Shown here: positions 60,239 to 64,000 of the stretch, in pieces | How positions within the stretch are numbered: the stretch's first letter is position 1 | Layout: each line of letters opens with the position of its first letter | From: Rhodobiaceae bacterium | Lineage (GTDB): Bacteria; Pseudomonadota; Alphaproteobacteria; Parvibaculales; Parvibaculaceae | NCBI GenBank assembly: GCA_021404525.1 | Contig: JAAWWE010000009.1 | Coordinates: forward strand, 1-64,000 | DNA: 64,000 nucleotides | Direction of reading: 5' to 3' | Position numbers and translations under genes: made by a program | The notes under the pieces: model-generated | The model's input: the letters and a program-made list of their open reading frames with translations, nothing else | Databases searched by the model: none | Told to the model about the DNA's origin: nothing

Positions 60239-61516
60239 ATGTGGCCCACCTCTTATGCCAAACGAGTCGCAAGCGACCTAGAAAATTGGGTTGAAAAAGG
60301 ATGGGTGTCTGCAGAGAACGCACCTAACATTCTCGCCTCTCTCGACAAGGAAGATGCGCCCAGCAAACTTCCTGTGGTGATAACAGTATTGGGCGCTGTA
60401 CTGATTGGTTTTTCAGCCATGGCGTTTGTCGCCGCGAACTGGGCAGAAATGTCGAAAGCTCTGCGGCTCGCGATTCTTGCCGTAGCCCTATGGTCGGCCT
60501 ACGGCGCAGCAGCCTTTCTTCATTTACGAGATCGCGCCCCCTTTGCAGAAGCTGCCTTTGTCATCGGCGTTGCGCTCTTTGGCGCCAACATAATGCTCAT
60601 CGGACAGATGTATCACCTGCCAGAAGATTTCCCGGCAGGACTCCTCGCTTGGTCGTTAGGTGGTTTGGTCACTGCCTGGGTGGTCCAGTCTCGCGCAGCC
60701 CTTGCGGCTACTCAACTATTGCTCATGGGATGGACCATCGCCGTCATTACCGAAGGCGACATCCATCTGATGTACTTGCTCCCCTGGGCTGCGGCCGCTG
60801 TGCTCGCCTTCCGTCTGGATTGGGGACCAGCAAAACACTTGGCCCTGATTGGCATCATCGTTTGGCTTCTGGGGAACGCCCCAAACCTTGCCGAGAACCT
60901 TGGCTGGGGACCAATTGAGTTACTGACAGTCCTGTCGTCCCTGTTCGGAATTATCTGGCTCGCAGGTATTGTCGGCGAAGAGAAACAACAACCCTTTGCG
61001 CGAGCATTGCAGGGATATGCGGCCATTACGCTGCTGGTAATGTTCTGGCTAGGACATATTGTCGATGAGGGATTTGAAAAAGGCGCAGGCTACCTGGCAC
61101 CCGTCCTCTCTGTAGTCCTCCTTTTGGGCGCATCAGTCTTTGCACTCAGCCGTGCAAAAATCCTCGCGCCCCAAGACGTCATTGCCTTCGCAGCTTTCCC
61201 TATAGGCATTCTTCTCTCGGGCGCCCTCACCAGCAGTGACGGGGATGTGCCCCTAATTCTGACCGCCCCCCTTCTCCTGGCGCTCTGTGTATGGCTCGTG
61301 ACATTGGGCACCCGATTGCACAATCGCTTCCTCATAAATCTGGGCTTTGCAGCCTTCGGCGGAGAAGCGCTCTACCTCTATCTCGAAACATTCGGCACCC
61401 TGCTCGACACAGCAGCCTTCTTTGCCATTGGCGGCATCCTGCTCATTGCGGGAGGGTTTGTCTGGGAGAGATTACGCCGCCGAGCAACCGCCACCCAAGC
61501 GGAGGCAACCTCATGA
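60239..61516 (+). CDS. DUF2157 domain membrane protein
   Basis: 425 residues. The N-terminal cytosolic part (residues about 1-45: YAKRVASDLENWVEKGWVS) is the DUF2157 start, followed by about ten TM helices (for example VVITVLGAVLIGFSAMAFVA and LRLAILAVALWSAYGAAAFL). In many Proteobacteria this protein is encoded with a GDYXXLXY protein, as here. The function of the pair is unknown; a role in membrane stress has been suggested in annotation only. The ATG has GGAGAAACA upstream. Confidence 0.85.
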   Translation: MWPTSYAKRVASDLENWVEKGWVSAENAPNILASLDKEDAPSKLPVVITVLGAVLIGFSAMAFVAANWAEMSKALRLAILAVALWSAYGAAAFLHLRDRAPFAEAAFVIGVALFGANIMLIGQMYHLPEDFPAGLLAWSLGGLVTAWVVQSRAALAATQLLLMGWTIAVITEGDIHLMYLLPWAAAAVLAFRLDWGPAKHLALIGIIVWLLGNAPNLAENLGWGPIELLTVLSSLFGIIWLAGIVGEEKQQPFARALQGYAAITLLVMFWLGHIVDEGFEKGAGYLAPVLSVVLLLGASVFALSRAKILAPQDVIAFAAFPIGILLSGALTSSDGDVPLILTAPLLLALCVWLVTLGTRLHNRFLINLGFAAFGGEALYLYLETFGTLLDTAAFFAIGGILLIAGGFVWERLRRRATATQAEATS

Positions 61517-62103
61517 GCAAATCCCGCATCCTGATCGGCATTGCCATTGCCGCCCTTTTTCAGACCGCCGTATTGACGCAAATGGTCTGGTCGCAAATCA
61601 CGCTTCTCAATTCTCCGACAGAAGTGGTTCTCAAAACCACACCGGTCGACCCCCGCGACATCTTTCGGGGCGACTATGTCATTCTGAGCTATGAAATTTC
61701 AGCGTTTGACGGAAACAAAGTGCCGATTGCCGATGAGCTTAAGTCAGGCGATGACGCCTATGTGCTCTTGAGCACCAAAGAGAGCACCGCCAAACCAATG
61801 AAAGTGTTGGGTGCCGCACCAGAAGATCTGCCGGAGGGTCAGGCGGTCATACGGGGCCGGGTCAACTACGTGCTAAGGGATGACATAACGCCCACAGGCG
61901 AGGAATGTGACGATTGCACAAGCATTTTCATCTCCTACCCCATCGACAGCTATTTTGTGCCCGAGGGTACGGGGACAGAGCTTGAGCAATATCGCGATGA
62001 ACGCGCCCTAGGCGTGATCGTCGCCCTCAATGAAGAGGGCGACGCTGCCATTAAAGGCCTCATGATCGAAGGTCGGAAGATCTACGACGAGCCTTTGTTC
62101 TAA
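61513..62103 (+). CDS. GDYXXLXY domain protein
   Basis: 196 residues from the ATG at 61513, which overlaps the stop of DUF2157 (ATGA) and has GGAGG upstream. An N-terminal TM segment (ILIGIAIAALFQTAVLTQM) is followed by a periplasmic part that contains the family motif GDYVILSYEI (residues 53-62). The C-terminal half holds VIRGRVNYVLRDD and a CXXC (EECDDCTSIFI), which may be structural. It forms a translationally coupled unit with the DUF2157 protein. Function is unknown. Confidence 0.87.
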   Translation: MSKSRILIGIAIAALFQTAVLTQMVWSQITLLNSPTEVVLKTTPVDPRDIFRGDYVILSYEISAFDGNKVPIADELKSGDDAYVLLSTKESTAKPMKVLGAAPEDLPEGQAVIRGRVNYVLRDDITPTGEECDDCTSIFISYPIDSYFVPEGTGTELEQYRDERALGVIVALNEEGDAAIKGLMIEGRKIYDEPLF

Positions 62104-62117
62104 CCGGTGCGGCTACC

Positions 62118-63542
62118 TTAAACCGCATCCGCCCAATTGCCGTGGAAGCCGAAAGGCACCCGCGTTGGCAATTCAGCCTTGGCGATAGGTCCTTGAGAAA
62201 TGTCATCTGTGTCCAGAACGACCAGATCTGACAGGTTCTTCGAGCCGTCATAAACCAGCGACACGAGGTACCCGTCACCCTCTTCTGCTTTCTCATCACG
62301 CGGAACAAAGACCGGCTCATGAACGAAGCAGCCTTCACCCGGTTCATAGGTCTTGGTGTTACCCGTCTTCAGATCAACGTGAACGAACGTATCGAACGGC
62401 GCACCTTCTGCTTCGGGCCGGGTCATGGTGGCGTAGTAACCGTGGCGGTATTCATGACCGACAAAGCGCTCATCAAAGCGGGGGAATTCCCCACCAATAT
62501 CGTTGAGTTCAGTCTCTGTATAATCGTTGGTGTTGCCATCAAGATCGAAGGTCCAGCGAACAAGTTGTCCTAGCTCCGCTCCAAGATCCATGACTTTGTT
62601 ACCGTCAACATCGGGGAAGAGCGGCACACGAGAATATTTCATCACGTCGGCGACCACCTTCGTCTTACCCCCTTCATGCGTCGTGTAAGCATTCATTGGG
62701 TGATAGACATAGCAAGGATCGCCTTCGAACCACCGAATGCTGTCGACGCCATCGTTGCGTCCCATGATGCCAATCCAGGTGGACTGACTTGGGTCCCACG
62801 CGATCATTGGCCCGCCCTTCATAATCCGGTCCATATCAATGGTTGCTGGGAAAATGGGGAAAATCACATGCTCATCTGTGGTGATAAAGTCATGCACCAT
62901 GCTGGCATAAGGCGCTTTGAACATTTCTGAGCGGGTCAGGTTCCCCTGCGCGTCGACCACCTGATAGGAAATATCAGGAGACGCAGGACCGTCGGCCATA
63001 TAGCCAAAGAACATCATCTCGCCGGTTTTTGGATCAAATTTCGGATGTGCCGTCATCGGCCCCTGGTATTTGCCGCCAAAATTGTTGGAACCTTCTGTTT
63101 CCAGCGTTTTCATATCCATCATGACGGGGCTTGAGCCCTCATCAAGTGCCCAAAGCTTACCGGCATGGGCGACCACATTTGTGTTTGCCACATTATTTGG
63201 AAGGTTTTCGGCACCCTCCTTACGAGGTTCACCAAAAGCGGTTCCAACAAGGCGTTCGCCCGCTTCCCGCTGGGCATTGTACTGCTCGGTGCGCACCCAG
63301 CGATTGCGATAGCTCGCTTTCCCATCTTCCAGATTGATCGCGTGGATCATGCCCTCACCCAGAAACCAATGATGATGGTTGCCGAGCGGCGGAAACATCG
63401 GATTCGGCCCGTTGCGATAGAGCGTGCCAGCAAGATTGGCGGGAAGCTCGCCATGAACAATCAGGTCGGGAGCGTCACACTCGACCATCACTGGCGCAAA
63501 ATTGTTCTTCAAAACAGGCTTGTTGGGAAACGGCTTCGACAT
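62118..63542 (-). CDS. Carotenoid cleavage oxygenase / lignostilbene dioxygenase-like protein
   Basis: 474 residues from the ATG at 63542 with GGAGCAATCC upstream; the frame continues to 63584. Seven-bladed beta-propeller family: LYRNGPNPMF near the start, and four iron-binding His expected in the family, with likely candidates in TAHPKFDPKT, MVHDFITTDEHVIF, FVHVDLKTG and the C-terminal GFHGNWADAV. The enzyme cleaves a C=C bond with O2 in a carotenoid, stilbene or similar compound. The substrate cannot be assigned. The gene is divergent from a TetR regulator gene, a typical inducible arrangement. Confidence 0.9.
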   Translation of the reverse strand: MSKPFPNKPVLKNNFAPVMVECDAPDLIVHGELPANLAGTLYRNGPNPMFPPLGNHHHWFLGEGMIHAINLEDGKASYRNRWVRTEQYNAQREAGERLVGTAFGEPRKEGAENLPNNVANTNVVAHAGKLWALDEGSSPVMMDMKTLETEGSNNFGGKYQGPMTAHPKFDPKTGEMMFFGYMADGPASPDISYQVVDAQGNLTRSEMFKAPYASMVHDFITTDEHVIFPIFPATIDMDRIMKGGPMIAWDPSQSTWIGIMGRNDGVDSIRWFEGDPCYVYHPMNAYTTHEGGKTKVVADVMKYSRVPLFPDVDGNKVMDLGAELGQLVRWTFDLDGNTNDYTETELNDIGGEFPRFDERFVGHEYRHGYYATMTRPEAEGAPFDTFVHVDLKTGNTKTYEPGEGCFVHEPVFVPRDEKAEEGDGYLVSLVYDGSKNLSDLVVLDTDDISQGPIAKAELPTRVPFGFHGNWADAV

Positions 63543-63611
63543 GGGATTGCTCCATGAAAATGCGTGAGGCGACCCCATGGCCACCTGGTGCGTTTGTCTG
63601 TTGCAGTAAAA

Positions 63612-63624
63612 ATAACGCTGTTAT
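63612..63624. promoter_or_regulatory. Candidate TetR operator ATAAC-GCT-GTTAT
   Basis: A perfect 5-bp inverted repeat with a 3-nt spacer lies in the 110-nt region between the carotenoid oxygenase and TetR genes. It is followed by an AT-rich TATAAAA that could be a -10 element. It is a natural operator for the divergent TetR regulator. Confidence 0.4.
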
Positions 63625-63652
63625 ATAAAAGATCAAGCTCAAGGCTGCACAA

Positions 63653-64000
63653 ATGAAACTAGGTCGCGATTCAAAAATGAACAGCGCTGAAAAGGTGAAG
63701 ACAAAGCGGCCCCGCCGCGTCTCAGCGGAGGTACAGCGGACGGAACTCCTCGACGCCGCCAGTGAGATGTTGGCGAACGGGGGCCCTGAAGCCTTGTCTG
63801 TTCGCAAGCTGGCGACCGCTGTGGGCACGTCGACCATGACGATCTATACGGCTTTTGAAGGCAAGGATGGCGTCATCGCCGCTCTCTATGAAGAAGCCTT
63901 CGCCCGCATGGCGGAATTCCAGGAAGCGGTGCCTCAAGGCAGAAGCCCGTTGGAGTGGCTGGGAGGTTTGGGCGCCGCCTATCGCGCCTTTGCGCTGCAG
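63653..64000 (+). CDS. TetR-family regulator, N-terminal part (runs off the window)
   Basis: 116 codons from the ATG at 63653 are present without a stop. The N-terminal tail is basic (KVKTKRPRRVSAEVQR). The TetR HTH follows: ELLDAASEMLANGGPEALSV, then RKLATAVGTSTMTIYTAFEG, with the recognition helix around STMTIYTAF. The ligand domain begins at VIAALYEEAFARM. An in-frame ATG at 63677 may also serve as start. It is divergent from the carotenoid oxygenase gene and probably represses it through the palindrome at 63612-63624. Confidence 0.9.
   Translation, partial: MKLGRDSKMNSAEKVKTKRPRRVSAEVQRTELLDAASEMLANGGPEALSVRKLATAVGTSTMTIYTAFEGKDGVIAALYEEAFARMAEFQEAVPQGRSPLEWLGGLGAAYRAFALQ

Overview
The window is a chromosomal segment from an alphaproteobacterium. 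It is dense with genes, moderately GC-rich, and shows no insertion sequence, prophage, CRISPR array or rRNA operon. Protein families such as DUF2336, DUF1761, DUF2946, a form II CoxL-like oxidase, short-chain dehydrogenases (SDRs), acyl-CoA dehydrogenases (ACADs), a CYP108-like P450 and a carotenoid oxygenase resemble lipid- and terpenoid-degrading members of Hyphomicrobiales/Parvibaculaceae. That placement is an inference from gene content, not a search result.

Layout. 1-0.5 kb: 5' end of tuf behind tRNA-Gly and tRNA-Tyr (minus strand), echoing the classical tRNA-tufB order. 0.7-7 kb: rlmB, a Gfo/Idh oxidoreductase, DUF1761 and two paralogous chemoreceptors. 7.1-9.1 kb: tRNA-Thr and two SDR genes. 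9.2-11.6 kb: a single-subunit quinol nitric oxide reductase under a likely FNR/NNR box. 11.8-14.7 kb: an SDR divergent from an enoyl-CoA hydratase/ACAD pair. 14.7-16 kb: small genes, including a 51-residue secreted peptide with a Trp/Tyr-rich tail and a Cys-rich secreted protein behind a perfect FNR-type palindrome. 16-18.7 kb: TetR / ferritin-like protein / SDR cluster. 18.7-28.9 kb: yaaA, TPR protein, orphan CoxL-like subunit, class II aldolase, P450, FAD-linked 2-hydroxyacid dehydrogenase, glpK and moaA. 28.9-30.6 kb: a putative metal-related outer-membrane protein and a DUF2946 protein. 30.7-37.6 kb: nadK, an AbrB-type membrane protein, Hpt, NUDIX, degenerate EAL, thiolase and DUF2336. 37.8-46.1 kb: sterol desaturase-like protein, DksA-type protein, CoA-transferase, lytic transglycosylase, two MFS transporters, a receiver-only protein and a membrane-anchored AraC regulator. 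46.1-49.9 kb: HIT, membrane protein and ACAD, divergent from MaoC/CitE. 49.9-62.1 kb: mostly housekeeping genes (thrS, yidD, NifU-like, cysS, folE, hisI, cutA, patatin, CBS, DUF2157/GDYXXLXY). 62.1-64 kb: carotenoid oxygenase divergent from a TetR regulator that runs off the end.

How the genes work together. Much of the accessory content is CoA-linked catabolism: dehydrogenation (two ACADs), hydration (enoyl-CoA hydratase, MaoC), oxidation of alcohols (several SDRs), thiolysis, CoA transfer and C-C cleavage (CitE family). Oxygen-dependent or redox entry enzymes sit alongside (P450, ferritin-like protein, carotenoid oxygenase, CoxL-like oxidase). Several divergent pairs have palindromes between them, suggesting local control by TetR-type regulators. 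Most genes lie in short operons with 1-25 nt gaps or 4 nt overlaps, and five convergent pairs overlap at their 3' ends.

Limits. Functions come from motifs and recalled family features only. Start sites were chosen by ribosome-binding-site position and family length. Palindromes and promoters are by eye and have no statistical support.
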